From positions 83,520,001 through 83,584,000 of the forward strand of contig CM075345.1 of assembly GCA_037693485.1 (NCBI GenBank): 64,000 nucleotides of DNA, in the 5' to 3' direction. Both the position numbers and the translations under genes were made by a program. Positions 52,029 to 61,978 of the stretch are shown here, piece after piece. Position 1 is the first letter of the stretch. Every line of letters begins with the position of its first letter. This DNA is from Kitagawia praeruptora. Taxonomy: Eukaryota > Streptophyta > Magnoliopsida > Apiales > Apiaceae. Below the pieces are notes generated by a model. That model worked only from the letters and a program-made list of their open reading frames with translations, was not told the DNA's origin and did not search any database.

Positions 52029-52795
52029 TATAACGTCTTAGAAAATTCGTAATTATAAATATTATTATTTAATAGTAAATGTGGAATTTATGGTGTGAAT
52101 TTTTTTTTTTAGATAGAATATAGGTGATATCATGTTTACGTGATTATATGATGATGTATATGTGAAATGTGGGTCTGTGTGATTTTATTTGAATTTTTGA
52201 CGATTTAAATCTATTTAAATTATGCAATATTAATCTCCGAAAACTTTTATAAAATCATTGGCGTATTTAAAAATCCCGAAATCTTTGGCAAAATCATATT
52301 TGTATATTTATTTAGTTTTTAAAATTATTGGTTGAATTATTTTGGGTGTTTAAGTATTTTAAAATGATTTTAAGAGTTTTATTTTATTTAAAGGATCAAT
52401 ACTTTAAAATTCATATTTAATTCATTTTTTATCCTAAAAATATTTTAAAAATATGGGAGGATTGATAATTTTATTGTTTACATTTTAAAAATGATGTTGA
52501 GATTTTTATCAATTAATATCTATTTATTTTCCATTTTGCCAGGAAATTTTAGATTGTTTTAGTTAGAAACTTTGTTAATAAATTTGAAAATACCCCATTA
52601 CTCTAAACCCCTAGATTATCAGATTTTTCCCTATTTTCTCAGTTGGGCTGCTCTGTTTCTTTCACTCGATTCTTCTCGAACTCTCTCCACTTCTCTCAAA
52701 CTCTCGAGCTCTTCTCAATCCCTCTCTCCCTCTCACGAATCTCTCTATCTCTCGTTTAATCTCTCCCCCTCCCTCACTTCTTTCTCCTATGTGGG
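52029..52795 (+). mobile_element. 3' LTR of alpha-plus, left part
   Basis: Starts TATAACGTCTTAGAAAATTC as in alpha-minus (complement ending at 21685). It ends in a pyrimidine-rich tract (52670-52790, CTCTCTC...) where gamma inserted. The last five bases GTGGG are the gamma target duplication. The frame 52572-52826 is a low-complexity Ser/Leu-rich product of this tract. Confidence 0.8.
52791..52795. repeat. 5-bp target duplication, left (gamma)
   Basis: GTGGG, repeated at 59292-59296. It flanks TGTTATGCCC... and ...CCTATAACA. Confidence 0.88.
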
Positions 52796-53858
52796 TGTTA
52801 TGCCCGAATCTCAACATAGATCTTAAACATGCTCAAATGACTATATAAGGGGCCCACATCTCTTAATGGGCTCAACCACCTCTCTTAATGGGCTCAACCA
52901 CCTCTCTTAACGGCCTCAATTATCTCTTAATGGGCTTAAATATTGAAGAAGGACTAGCAAGAAATGAGGCCTCTAATCTAGGGAGCGCCTCCCCTCTATC
53001 TCATGATATTATTTGAAGACAATCTCTCGAAGACGCTATCTCACCCCAGGGGTCACCTCACTATGACCTCCTGCTACTACTCAAGACGTCCTTTCATGCT
53101 AATGACAAAGGAAAAGGGGATCTCATTCTAGGCCTCTAGGCGTCTCATGCTATCCCTGCCTCGGGATCGTATCTCTACTCTAATACGATCCCGACCTCGG
53201 GATCTACACTATCATGCTAGCTCGGCCTCAAGATCGCATCTACAGGGATCACCTCTCGTATAACTCCCGTCAAGGGATCGCTTCGCTATGACTTCCCTCC
53301 TTGGGATCGCTTCGTACTATCATCACATCCACATACTACACGAGATCGCTATCTCATTCTCTGCTGGAAGGCTCATGACGCAGCCCCTCGAGGTCGCATG
53401 AGTATCAATACACTTGGGTCCGCTTCGCATGACTCAACCCCTCGAGGTTGCATGCTACACCCTTGCTACTTCTCTATTAGCCTCGCCCAAGAGGTCCCGA
53501 CTCTAACCATGCGAGACCATTTGCTTCCTTCTTTGGACCATGGATAGAATTGATGACTCATTACCACATCAGCCCTAAAACGAGTGGGCTTGGGCTATGG
53601 CTTATCTACTAAAACCCTAGCCCGTCTAGGTAACTTCTTCTCCAAGAACTACGTATGGCTTGATCCCTATAAATAGGGTATGTAGGCCTCTTGTTTGGAT
53701 ATGCCTCAGCTCACTCCTGAATATCTATCAACAAGATCAGCCACAATCATTCACCAATCTCCTCTCGTGTTCTTCGTGTTCATAGCAGAATATCCGTATT
53801 TTGCTCCATGATTCCAGCAACCTCCAAAATATTGTTATACAATATTCTCCCTATAACA
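52796..53858 (+). mobile_element. 5' LTR of gamma
   Basis: 1063 bp, TGTTATGCCCG to CCCTATAACA, matching 58201-59291 with few differences. Contains three copies of a 26-bp unit around CTCTCTTAATGGGCTCAACC (52858-52935), where the 3' LTR has four. A TATA-like CTATAAATAG near 53669-53678 could start transcription of the element. Confidence 0.93.
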
Positions 53859-53860
53859 TT

Positions 53861-53876
53861 TGGCGCTAGAAGGAGG
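53861..53876 (+). promoter_or_regulatory. Candidate primer-binding site of gamma
   Basis: TGGCGCTAGAAGGAGG begins two bases after the LTR end. TGGCGC at this position is common in plant LTR elements primed by tRNAs other than initiator Met. I cannot name the tRNA from sequence alone. Confidence 0.65.
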
Positions 53877-54970
53877 GGCTAGTCATTAATTTGGGAGAAC
53901 GATGACTAACTCGAACAAGAAGAATGGAGAGGCCGAGGAGTGAGACCCCGGGATAGCATATGACCCCGGGCTGCGACCCCCAAGGAGCGAAGCCAAGACC
54001 CCGGGGTAGCTTATGACACCCAAATGCGACCCGGGCTGCGACCCACGAGGAGGAAGACCCCCAGGAGCGACCCCATAGGAGCGTGGCCATGCTTGCACCT
54101 CGCGTAGCGAGGCCGGGTTCGAGAAGGATAAGCTACATCACTAGAAGCGAGGCCAAGGCAAGGGTCAAGGTTCTAAGCAACCCACATCTCCTAGCAAGGC
54201 CCCAATATGGAGTAACTATCGACATCTTGAGATGCCTCCTAGCGAGATGCCTCCTAGCGAGATGCCTTCTAGCGAGATGTCTATTAATGAGATACCTCTA
54301 CATGAGATGCTTTTTCTTGGTGAAATACCTCTACGTCGAGCGGAGGGGGGACGCCCCTGATCCTTGCCGGGGAGAGGGGGGACGCCCCTGATCCTCGCCG
54401 GCAAAGAGGAGGTCATCGACTATCTTAAGACACTGGGAAGAGCAAGCAACAAATAACGAGGCTGAGCCTGAGGCTCTCATCAATTAGCCTCAAGCTCGCA
54501 CAAGAGATGAAAGGAGAGAAGTCAAAGTATTTGAAGATCAAAATGAGCTCAAGATCTCAATATTTTATTACATGTGCAACAAAGGGAAGCCTGTTATGAC
54601 ATTGAAAAAGCTAAGTGCTCTCGCTTAGCGTTGAAGAGTCCAAGTACCCCGGGATAGCGTAGCGAGGCTAACTGTCTTGGGACAACAATGAAGAAGACAA
54701 GTGCCCCGGGATAGCGATGTGAGGTCAAGTACCCCCGGATAGCGATGTGAGGTCAAGTGTTCTGGGATAGCGCTGAAGAAATCAAGTCTACTCATAGCGG
54801 GATCACATCAAATTCTCTTCATTTCAAATGGTGTCAACTCCAAATAATACAAGAAGGTTGCTGAAATACTTTGATTCCTCATCACATCTACAATGATAAT
54901 GAGGACTCGGGGGGGTAGTGGCATTACATAAACACCTCTTTTAGTGGGACATTTGAAAAATTGCAAGACA
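53877..54970 (+). other. Gamma interior: GC-rich repeats, no gene
   Basis: Contains repeats of ACCCCGGG/GCGACCC phrases (53940-54070), GAGATGCCTCCTAGC units (54233-54275), a 33-bp GC-rich duplication with GGGGGGACGCCCCT hairpins (about 54343-54407), and CCCGGGATAGCG repeats (54650-54780). A second polypurine-like GGACTCGGGGGGGTAGTG (54903-54920) resembles the true one at 58185-58200. Frames here are repeat products. Confidence 0.75.
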
Positions 54971-54978
54971 AGGCCATA

Positions 54979-55098
54979 CCTAGCGCTACGAGGCCATACT
55001 TAGCGTTGTGAGGCCAAACTTAGCTTTGCGAGGCCACACTTAGCACTGCGAGGCCGCACCTAGCGCTGCGAGGTCGCACCTAGCGTTGCGAGGCCAGA
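54979..55098 (+). repeat. 20-bp minisatellite, six copies
   Basis: Six head-to-tail 20-bp units of the form C[CT]TAGCG.TGCGAGGCC.CA, exactly 120 bp, with 2-4 differences between units. Lies inside gamma. Confidence 0.92.
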
Positions 55099-56063
55099 AG
55101 CCCGATATCTTACAATGCGAAGCCGCTTGACTACAATGGCAATGAGGGGTCAGTCCGTGAGTCTATACAATGTGGAGCTATCTCTATGCATGTGTTAAAG
55201 TCAATTTATAAGTAAAGGAGATCATATGGAGGTTTAACCAGCTATTTCAAAGCACTTGGAAAAAATTTCAAATACCAATTTTCAAAGATGCAAGGCCCAC
55301 CAGCTAGCATATGCGAGGCGGGGCTAGAGCCATCAATATGGATTATGCGAGGCGAATGAGGAGTACTTTGTGTTCATAGGCGAGGGGAGGAAAAAGAATT
55401 CAACGAAGCGACAACTTGAGACAAGCTGTGGGACCCACTGGTGTGTAAGCAAAATACGCCCATAAAACTGAAGTTTGTGGAAATAGATCTTCATAGACAA
55501 AAATTTACTCTACACTGGTACATCGAGGATGAAGCGACAAGGCATGTAAAAAAAACAACATTGTGCAGTGGGTTGGGCTCGTATGCATGATTCTTAGCAG
55601 TTCGTATTAAGGATAATACAGGAGGCAACGAGGAGGTCAATTAAAATGGAATGGATAACAATTGTTCGATGATTGGTGTGGTGTTGTGAGATCTGCAGGT
55701 AACGGAGCGGGGATTGCAACACGAGGAAGAAGAAGAAACCAGCAAGGAGGGGTCTGGAAAATCTCATAGGTGAGGCGATGAAGAAGATAGTAACAGGATA
55801 TGCTATGTAATGTACGATGTGGACCAAAGAACATAAATAAACAACAATGAAATAAATGAGGAAGGCCCAAGGCAATGCAAAAGGGCACAGTTCACATTGC
55901 TATCAGGACACGTTGAGTTAGCCTGTTTGCTTCTTTAAAAAAAAATATATACAAGCGAAGAGAAAAAGGGAGGATTAAAGCGAAGTGATTAAATCAAGGT
56001 GCGCATGCGAGATGAATGAGGAGCAAATTGGTGCGGCCAGCAACAACTCAAGAGCTCTGTACA
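55099..56063 (+). other. Gamma interior, no recognisable gene
   Basis: GCGAGG-type phrases continue to about 55400. Afterwards the sequence is unassigned; the minus-strand frames at 55594-55888 have no motif. An A-rich tract lies at 55937-55945. Confidence 0.6.
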
Positions 56064-56219
56064 GGAGTAAGGCGTGCAAGTCATCAGCAAAAAACTCTAC
56101 CGTCATCAGTTCTGTCTGCGGACAACATGTACATTGGAATTCTTGTTAGTGCAGCTTACATTATTACTAATGGGAGTCAGTTTACATTCTTCTATAATCC
56201 AAGGGCGTGCCACTGTAAG
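56064..56219 (+). pseudogene. Captured auxin response factor (ARF) fragment
   Basis: The frame reads GVRRASHQQKTLPSSVLSAD then NMYIGILVSAAY, SQFTFFYNPRAC. This is the conserved region right after the B3 DNA-binding domain of ARFs (GVRRA.RQQ..LPSSVLS.DSMHIG.LAAAAHA, then FTIFYNPRA). LPSSVLSAD and YNPRAC are closest, from memory, to the ARF5/MONOPTEROS and ARF3 types. Only about 52 residues are present, substituted at otherwise invariant places (HIG to YIG, AAAAHA to VSAAYI). The fragment lies in the sense orientation inside gamma, so it is a captured, non-functional piece of host gene. Confidence 0.88.
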
Positions 56220-56666
56220 TAATGAAATCAAAACTCGTATATTTATTAAAATAATGAAAGCATCGAGGAGGAAGTCAAGCTAGTCACGAGGCGGGATCTG
56301 TGTGTATACATGCGAGGACAACACGAGGCGAAGTGAACATGTGAGCCTGCATAGCCGGTTCCAAATAGGCGATGCGAAGAGAAGCAAGTTGCGAAGATGT
56401 GGACCAGATCTTTAAACAAACAAGTACGTAACTTGCAGCCTTGAACAGTGAGTAGAGTATGAAGCATAAAAAGTTCATCACGAATTGGAAAAAGAAAAGT
56501 GAAGACTACATGGGTTTATGCATTGACTACGGGTTGGTACATGTTTACCTCGAAGGTTCATTCTCATTGATAAACAATGATTTCCAGCTTGCCAGATGGT
56601 GTCTTTTGCTTTTGGGGGAACATTAAGGTTGCATAATTTCGACAAAAATCTCGATCTTGCATTTGC

Positions 56667-56987
56667 TTGGGCCACCGATTTCAGCGACTGAAGCAACCTG
56701 TTATAGACGATCGCAAATGGAAAGAAGTCTTCTTGGTCTTCAATTGTCCAGCTACGATAACAGGCGCATCATTTGTGCTCAAAAATCACTACCAGTCATT
56801 ACTTTATCATTTTGAGCAGGTTTACTACTTCCGTAAGAATGCACCTTCGATCCTAGATACTAATTCTGCAAGCACAACCGTCAATGGCTCTTCAGCTCGT
56901 AATCTCTTGAAAGACAGTGCTAGTATGCATCCTCTCCCTTCAAGCATGCCACAAATGATGCAAGGTAGAACATGTCAAATGGAGTGA
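56667..56987 (+). pseudogene. Captured ARID-domain (HMGB15-like) gene fragment
   Basis: Residues about 12-58 of the frame (VIDDRKWKEVFLVFNCPATI, then TGASFVLKNHYQSLLYHFEQ, VYYFRK) match the second half of the ARID DNA-binding domain found in plant ARID-HMG proteins (VI.DR.WKEV...F.FP.TIT.ASFVLRKYY.SLLYHFEQVYYF). The upstream half (about 56560-56690) shows weak, frameshifted traces. The following 48 residues (NAPSILDTNSASTTVNGSS) may be the natural linker. The lone domain half inside gamma, in sense orientation, indicates gene capture. Confidence 0.88.
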
Positions 56988-57409
56988 AGTCAACAGGCAT
57001 TTAAAAAGTAAAATAAGAAGATAAAAGAGGACGAAGCGACGATAGGCAATGCTAGAACCAAGAAATCAAAGAAAAAGCCTTGTTCGATTATAAGCATGGA
57101 GTAAAGCGATAGGCCAAAAGCTGATAAGTAAACTAAAGTATTGCATTATTCTGGCTCGCGAAATTGGAAAATAAAGCGGGATCGAGATCAACTAAACAAG
57201 TATTAGGATCAATAAAAGGGGTTGAACTGATGAAGCGAGGACAAGGTTGAGGATGTTATATGCAAGTATGAGGTGATTATATGGTACGACAAGGAGACTG
57301 GGGATTTAAGAATGCAAGCTATGCAAGGTGAGTACAACGAAGTGGAATAGCCCAGCCTCGGGCACGGTTCATGCTGGGAAACAAATAGGCGTCGCAAGGA
57401 GGAACCATT

Positions 57410-57652
57410 ATGATGTCGATGGTTTCTGGACCTGGATATACACATGTTTCATCAGACCCTCGTGCTGCTTCACAAGGAGTTCCAACCTTGCAAACTTCTT
57501 CACCATTATTTGCTCCACAGGAGATGATCCCAACTACTGAAACCGTGCAAGATTTGAAACCTATGGTTACTGGTTTGGGTACTGGTCTGACACAGTCCTT
57601 ACGTCCAATGGGGTCCGATTGGAAAAACAAATCGAAAATGGCATGCAAATAA
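57410..57652 (+). other. Possible third captured gene fragment
   Basis: Frame of 80 codons with non-repetitive, protein-like composition (VSGPGYTHVSSDPRAASQGV, PTLQTSSPLFAPQEMIPTTE, LKPMVTGLGTG). Its base composition differs from the repeats on both sides, like the ARF and ARID fragments. I do not recognise the gene. It might equally be chance. Confidence 0.4.
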
Positions 57653-57677
57653 AAGCATAGAAATCGAAAGTTATTAA

Positions 57678-57830
57678 GCGAGGAGGCCACGAGGAGTCCT
57701 CCTATTCTATCAGCGAGGAGGCCACGAGGAGTCCTCTTATTCTATCAGCGAGGAGGCCTCGCAACATATGAGGCTGCAAGGAGGCCTCGCAACATATGAG
57801 ATTGCAAGGAGTCCTCTCAACTTATGAGGA
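57678..57830 (+). repeat. 35-bp duplication and related GCGAGGAGGCC repeats
   Basis: Units 57678-57712 and 57713-57747 differ at one base. They are followed by two 29-bp-like units around GAGGCCTCGCAACATATGAG. Part of the gamma interior. Confidence 0.85.
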
Positions 57831-58186
57831 GGCCTCTCATCATAATAATAAGGAACCTAGGAGAGTCATCTCATCATACTTTAAGAAGACTTGAAGACAC
57901 AAGTGGAAGCATGAACTCATATATCAGCTAAAAGAAGACATATTTAACAATTCATGACTGCAAGTCCCACGGGGTCGCTTCTCATTATCCCTGCAGGGCT
58001 ACACTGCACTTGGAAGAACCCCTCGAGGTCACCATCACTTACATATACTTGGCTTCTCATCAATTAGAGGGCATCACTTTACTTGATTCCACATTGCATT
58101 CATAACTACATTAACAACGATCTCAAGCTTCGCATAATGATCAAGATATTTTCTAAGTCCACATCGCATCTTCAATGGCAATAAGG

Positions 58187-58200
58187 ACTCGGGGGGTAGT
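58187..58200 (+). promoter_or_regulatory. Polypurine-type tract of gamma
   Basis: ACTCGGGGGGTAGT directly before the 3' LTR start at 58201. Confidence 0.75.
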
Positions 58201-59291
58201 TGTTATGCCCGAATCTCAGCATAGATCTTAAATAGGCTCAAATGACTATATAAGGGGCCAACCTCTCTTAATGGGCTCAACCACCTCTCTTAATGGGCTC
58301 AACCACCTCTCTTAATGGACTCAATCACCTCTCTTAACGGGCTCAATTATCTCTTAATGGGCTTAAATATTGAAGAAGGACTAGCAAGAAATGAGGCCTC
58401 TAATCTAGGGAGCGCCTCCCCTCTATCTCATGATATTATTTGAAGACAATCTCTTGAAGACGCTATCTCACCCCAGGGGTCACCTCATATGACCTCCTGC
58501 TACTACTCAAGACGTCCTCTCATGCCAATGACAAAGGAAAAGGGGATCTCATTCTAGGCCTCTAGGCGTCTCATGCTATCCCTGCCTCGGGATCACATCT
58601 CTACTCTAATACGATCCCGACCTCGAGATCTACACTATCATGCTAGCTCGGCCTCAAGGTCGCATCTACAGGGATCACCTCTCGTATAACTCCCGTCAAG
58701 GGATCGCTTCGCTATGACTTCCCTCCTTGGGATCGCTTCGTACTATCATCACATCCACATACTACACGAGATCGCTATCTCATTCTCTGCTGGAAGGCTC
58801 ATGACGCAGCCCCTCGAGGTCGCATGAGTATCAATACACTTGGGTCCGCTTCGCATGAGTCAACCCCTCGAGGTTGCATGCTACACCCTTGCTACTTCTC
58901 TATTAACCTCGCCCAAGAGGTCCCGACTCTAACCATGCGAGACCATTTGCTTCCTTCTTTGGACCATGGGTCATGGATAGAATTGATGACTCATTGCCAC
59001 ATCAGCCCTAAAACGAGTGGGCTTGGACTATGACTTATCTACTAAAACCCTAGCCCGTCTAGGTAACTTCTTCTCCAAGAACTACGTATGGCTTGATCCC
59101 TATAAATAGGTTACGTAGGCCTCTTGTTTGGATATGCATCAACTCACTCCTGAATATCTATCAACAAGATCAGCCACAATCATTCACTAATCTCCTCTCG
59201 TGTTCTTCGTGTTCATAGCAGAATATCCGTATTTTGCTCCATGATTCCAGCAACCTCCAAAATATTGTTATACAATATTCTCCCTATAACA
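58201..59291 (+). mobile_element. 3' LTR of gamma
   Basis: 1091 bp, TGTTATGCCCG to CCCTATAACA. Differs from the 5' LTR by single bases, one additional 26-bp unit (four copies, 58262-58358) and a short duplication (GGGTCAT near 58967). The high similarity points to a young insertion. Confidence 0.93.
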
Positions 59292-59296
59292 GTGGG

Positions 59297-59910
59297 CTTG
59301 TGTGTATATGGGCAGAGAGGTGCGCGTGTGTGCTGCAGTGTGAGTTGTGGCGTGCGTGTGTATGTATGAACGAGGTGTATGTATGTGCGTAGTGTACGAG
59401 CTGTGATTGGTTCAGTTGGTAGATGTAGGTGAGTGTATGACTAACTGGGCTATTGCGTGTATATGTGTGTGAAGCTGGGTGCGAGTTCAGGGTAAGTATG
59501 TGTTAATTCCTCGCGATTCTAAGCTTGTTACTGATGAAGGTTGAGTTCGAATCGGGTATTAGTGTTGGGCTGTGTTTCAATTCGTATATCTTGTCGATCT
59601 GTGTGCGTGATGGGTATATAAATGTAAATCTGTGTGTGCGTTTTGTGCCCAGTATATGTGAAGTTTGGGATCTTTACTGTTGTGGTGGTGCTTTGCAGAA
59701 GTGGGTGGTGGTGCTTTGCAGAAGTGGGTGGTGGTGATTCCAACTTTGTATCCAACGGTGTGTGTGTGTGTGTATATGTATAGGTACTGGTGTGAGTTTG
59801 ATATGTGCGAGAGACAAGGGAGATAGGGGAGGTGATATTTGTGTCGTTTGTGAGTGTGGTTGGTGCTCTCGGGCTGAGAGATTGAAGGAAGAAGGGAAAG
59901 AAGGAGGCAG
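59297..59910 (+). mobile_element. 3' LTR of alpha-plus, part right of gamma
   Basis: Continues the alpha-plus LTR after gamma; GT-rich with GTGTGTGTGTGTGTATATGT near 59757-59778. From 59857 it matches 43976-44029 in the 5' LTR. LINE M cuts it at 59910. Frames here are low-complexity products without motif. Confidence 0.75.
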
Positions 59911-60152
59911 AATGTACACCTAAGATTACTTGTGCAATCTGAAAAAAATGAGAGTCTTAGAGAGAGATGCTCTACCTTCTCACTAAAACCCTAGCCAGCC
60001 GCCACCTTTAATTTGTAGATCTTCTTCTCTTACACCCTTTCTCCATCATTAAATCTACACAGCCATCATTAATCCACTCTCTTTCTCTTATCCCCTCACC
60101 TAAACACTATATTTCTTACTATATTTACTTTTAGTTCTTTCTTGGAGTTCTT

Positions 60153-60629
60153 ATGGTGAGTCAAGATTCTAATTGCGATACTGAGACTGGGCTACCAGGG
60201 TATATGCAGGACATGGATGATGATGAGTTCAATGAGCTACTCACTCGTCGGGCAGTTGATGATTTTCCCATTTTGAAGATGGCATGTATGGTGGATCCTA
60301 GTAACTGTAGGGATCTGGGTACTGAAGCCGTGGAAGGCTCCTCTGACGAGGAGGTTTATCATGAGGATGCTAGAGCTGCAATGGAGAGAGTCACTATTAA
60401 TCGAGTAGCTAAGGCGGTAGCTGCCAACAACGAGAATGATAGTGATGAGCTTGTAAGGCTCAGACTAAAAATGACGGAGGTATGTGCATACCTTGAAGCT
60501 AATGGTCTCTCGTTAGCAGAAATAGAGAAGGGTAACCTTAAAGCTCATGCTGAGTTCAATATGGGTTTAAAAAACCATTTCTCTGTCATCACTGGTAGGG
60601 ATGAGTTTGGACTTCCCATTTTCACATAG
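60153..60629 (+). pseudogene. LINE M ORF1, N-terminal segment
   Basis: Starts MVSQDSNCDTETGLPGYMQD, as in LINE B. It is acidic (MDDDEFNELL), with a helical stretch near residues 105-135 (ELVRLRLKMTEVCAYLEANG) suited to a coiled coil. It passes the site where B has a nonsense codon (HAEFN) and continues to GRDEFGLPIF, then ends in TAG at 60627-60629 where B reads on. The same frame resumes immediately, so the stop is a mutation. Confidence 0.83.
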
Positions 60630-60656
60630 AAAGGGGGTGAGGTTTCTTCGAAAGAA

Positions 60657-61139
60657 ATGGAGGAAGGTGAGACTGTTCGGGGGGCCACGACCTTGAAAGG
60701 TATTCTCAAGAATAAAGGGGACATAACAAAAGGCGAAACCTCAGGAGTAGTGAAAGATGGCAATGATGCAATGTCACATGGGGGTAAGGAGGATAATGTT
60801 TCTACAGGAGAGAAGAAAACTTGGACCTCGGTGCTTAAGTCCTCCCCAGGTCCAATCAAGGGGGTGGTTTTTGACTATGTTCCCCCTCCGGAAGGTTCTA
60901 AGGTGGTTGACCCTCCTCTAGAGGTGTTGCAGAAAGGAGCTGAAAAGTTCAAATTTTGTGTGGTTGGAAACTTCACAAAAGGTCTCCTGCCTTTTAGAAG
61001 GGTAAAGGAGATAGCTCAGTCAATCTGGAAGAAGGGTCTCATATCTGTTTCCCAACGTAATGAGGCAACTTATGTCCTAAAATTTAGCTCGGTGAATGAC
61101 AAAAAATGCAGTGCTATCCAAGGGTACCTGGTACTTTGA
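60657..61139 (+). pseudogene. LINE M ORF1, DUF4283 segment (first part)
   Basis: Same frame as the N-terminal segment. Contains TLKGILKNKGD, WTSVLKSSPGP, KGVVFDYVPPPEGS and the DUF4283 start EKFKFCVVGNFTKGLLPFRR, VKEIAQSIWKKGL, all as in LINE B. A one-base insertion in an A run near 61100-61106 shifts the frame, so translation ends falsely at 61139. The RNA-binding ORF1 protein would package element RNA with ORF2 protein in an active copy. Confidence 0.83.
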
Positions 61140-61521
61140 TCAAAGACCTATGGTTGTCACTGATTGGGGATGCTCATTGGGTGTAACCCCCATCTCCTCT
61201 ATGCCTCTTTGGGTCAAATTCAGTAATTTGCCTGATTGTTATTGGACTCAAGAGGGGTTGAGTAGAGTTGCTAGTGCTATAGGAGTTTCGTTGGGAGCAG
61301 ACACTCTCACATCGCGGCTCGAAATTCTGCCTTTTGCCAAGATGTGTGTCCAGTACAAAATTGGTGACCCGCTGCCTTCTTCTATCCCTGTTATAGACAT
61401 TGACAAATCTATAGTGGAGGTCAAGGTCGTATCTCAACAAGCCATTGTTGTGCACTCACTGCAATTCTCTGGGGCATCTTGTCAATGTTTGTCCTTTGGC
61501 AGTAAGAGACTGGACATGTAG
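61096..61521 (+). pseudogene. LINE M ORF1, DUF4283 segment (second part)
   Basis: Continues DUF4283 after the frameshift: GTWYFDQRPMVVTDWGC, MPLWVKFSNLPDCYWTQEGL, LEILPFAKMCVQYKIGDPLP. Near 61425, just before the zinc knuckle, another one-base lesion moves the frame again; the remaining codons to 61521 are out of frame. Confidence 0.82.
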
Positions 61522-61978
61522 GACAAGAGCCAGTGGGATAGGGGAAGTTGGTGGCAAAGATGAGAAAGGGGAAACTAGTAACAAGGATGAGAATCAAAAG
61601 GGGGCAGATAATGTTACTCAGTCTTCCTCCAAAGGTAAGGAAGTAGAAGGGGAGAAGGCTGATGTTGAGGGTATGGTAAATGAGGGCTGTCTGTCTCCAC
61701 CATCGACTAAGGAGAAGTTGGAGGAGGAGAGTAAAGTTGAGGGTAGTGAGACCGTGGTTAATGTAGAGAATGAGGGGTGGACTGAGGTCAAGAACAAGAG
61801 GAAACCTGTAGCTTCCCCTAGTGTTTCTGCGGGAACCCCGTCTCCTCAGGGTTTCAAGAATGTTTCGGTGGACGAGGTGGATCGTAAACAGAGCAGTAAG
61901 AAAGCAAAATCAATTGGAATCAAACGTGCGAAGCGGGGGTCTGGCCCCCCCTTCGAAGCACTAACTCAGTTTTTTTTA
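61445..61978 (+). pseudogene. LINE M ORF1, zinc knuckle and basic tail
   Basis: Starts with the CCHC knuckle CTHCNSLGHLVNVC, then an acidic/Lys-rich linker, EGWTEVKNKRKPV, TPSPQGFKNVSVDEV and KKAKSIGIKRAKRG. In LINE B ORF1 ends shortly afterwards in a stop; in M an indel in the C run near 61944-61950 removes it, so ORF1 runs straight into ORF2 without a stop. This fused arrangement is probably decay. Confidence 0.82.

Larger units (their letters stand above)
52796..59291 (+). mobile_element. Gamma: complete non-autonomous LTR retrotransposon
   Basis: 6496 bp with two LTRs, a 5-bp target duplication, a primer-site-like TGGCGCTAGAAGGAGG just inside the 5' LTR and a polypurine stretch before the 3' LTR. 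Its 4.3-kb interior has no gag, protease, integrase or reverse transcriptase frame, so it must use proteins of another element. It holds several minisatellites and fragments of at least two host genes, an auxin response factor and an ARID-domain gene, both on the plus strand. Confidence 0.92.

Noticed and set aside
52572..52826. Ser/Leu-rich 84-codon frame
   Set aside because: Translation of the pyrimidine-rich LTR tract; runs into the gamma LTR.
53866..54416. Overlapping GC-rich frames on both strands in gamma
   Set aside because: Products of short tandem repeats; repeat phase, not codon use, explains them.
57319..57690. 123-codon minus-strand frame opposite 57410-57652
   Set aside because: Shadow of the plus-strand open stretch; no motif.
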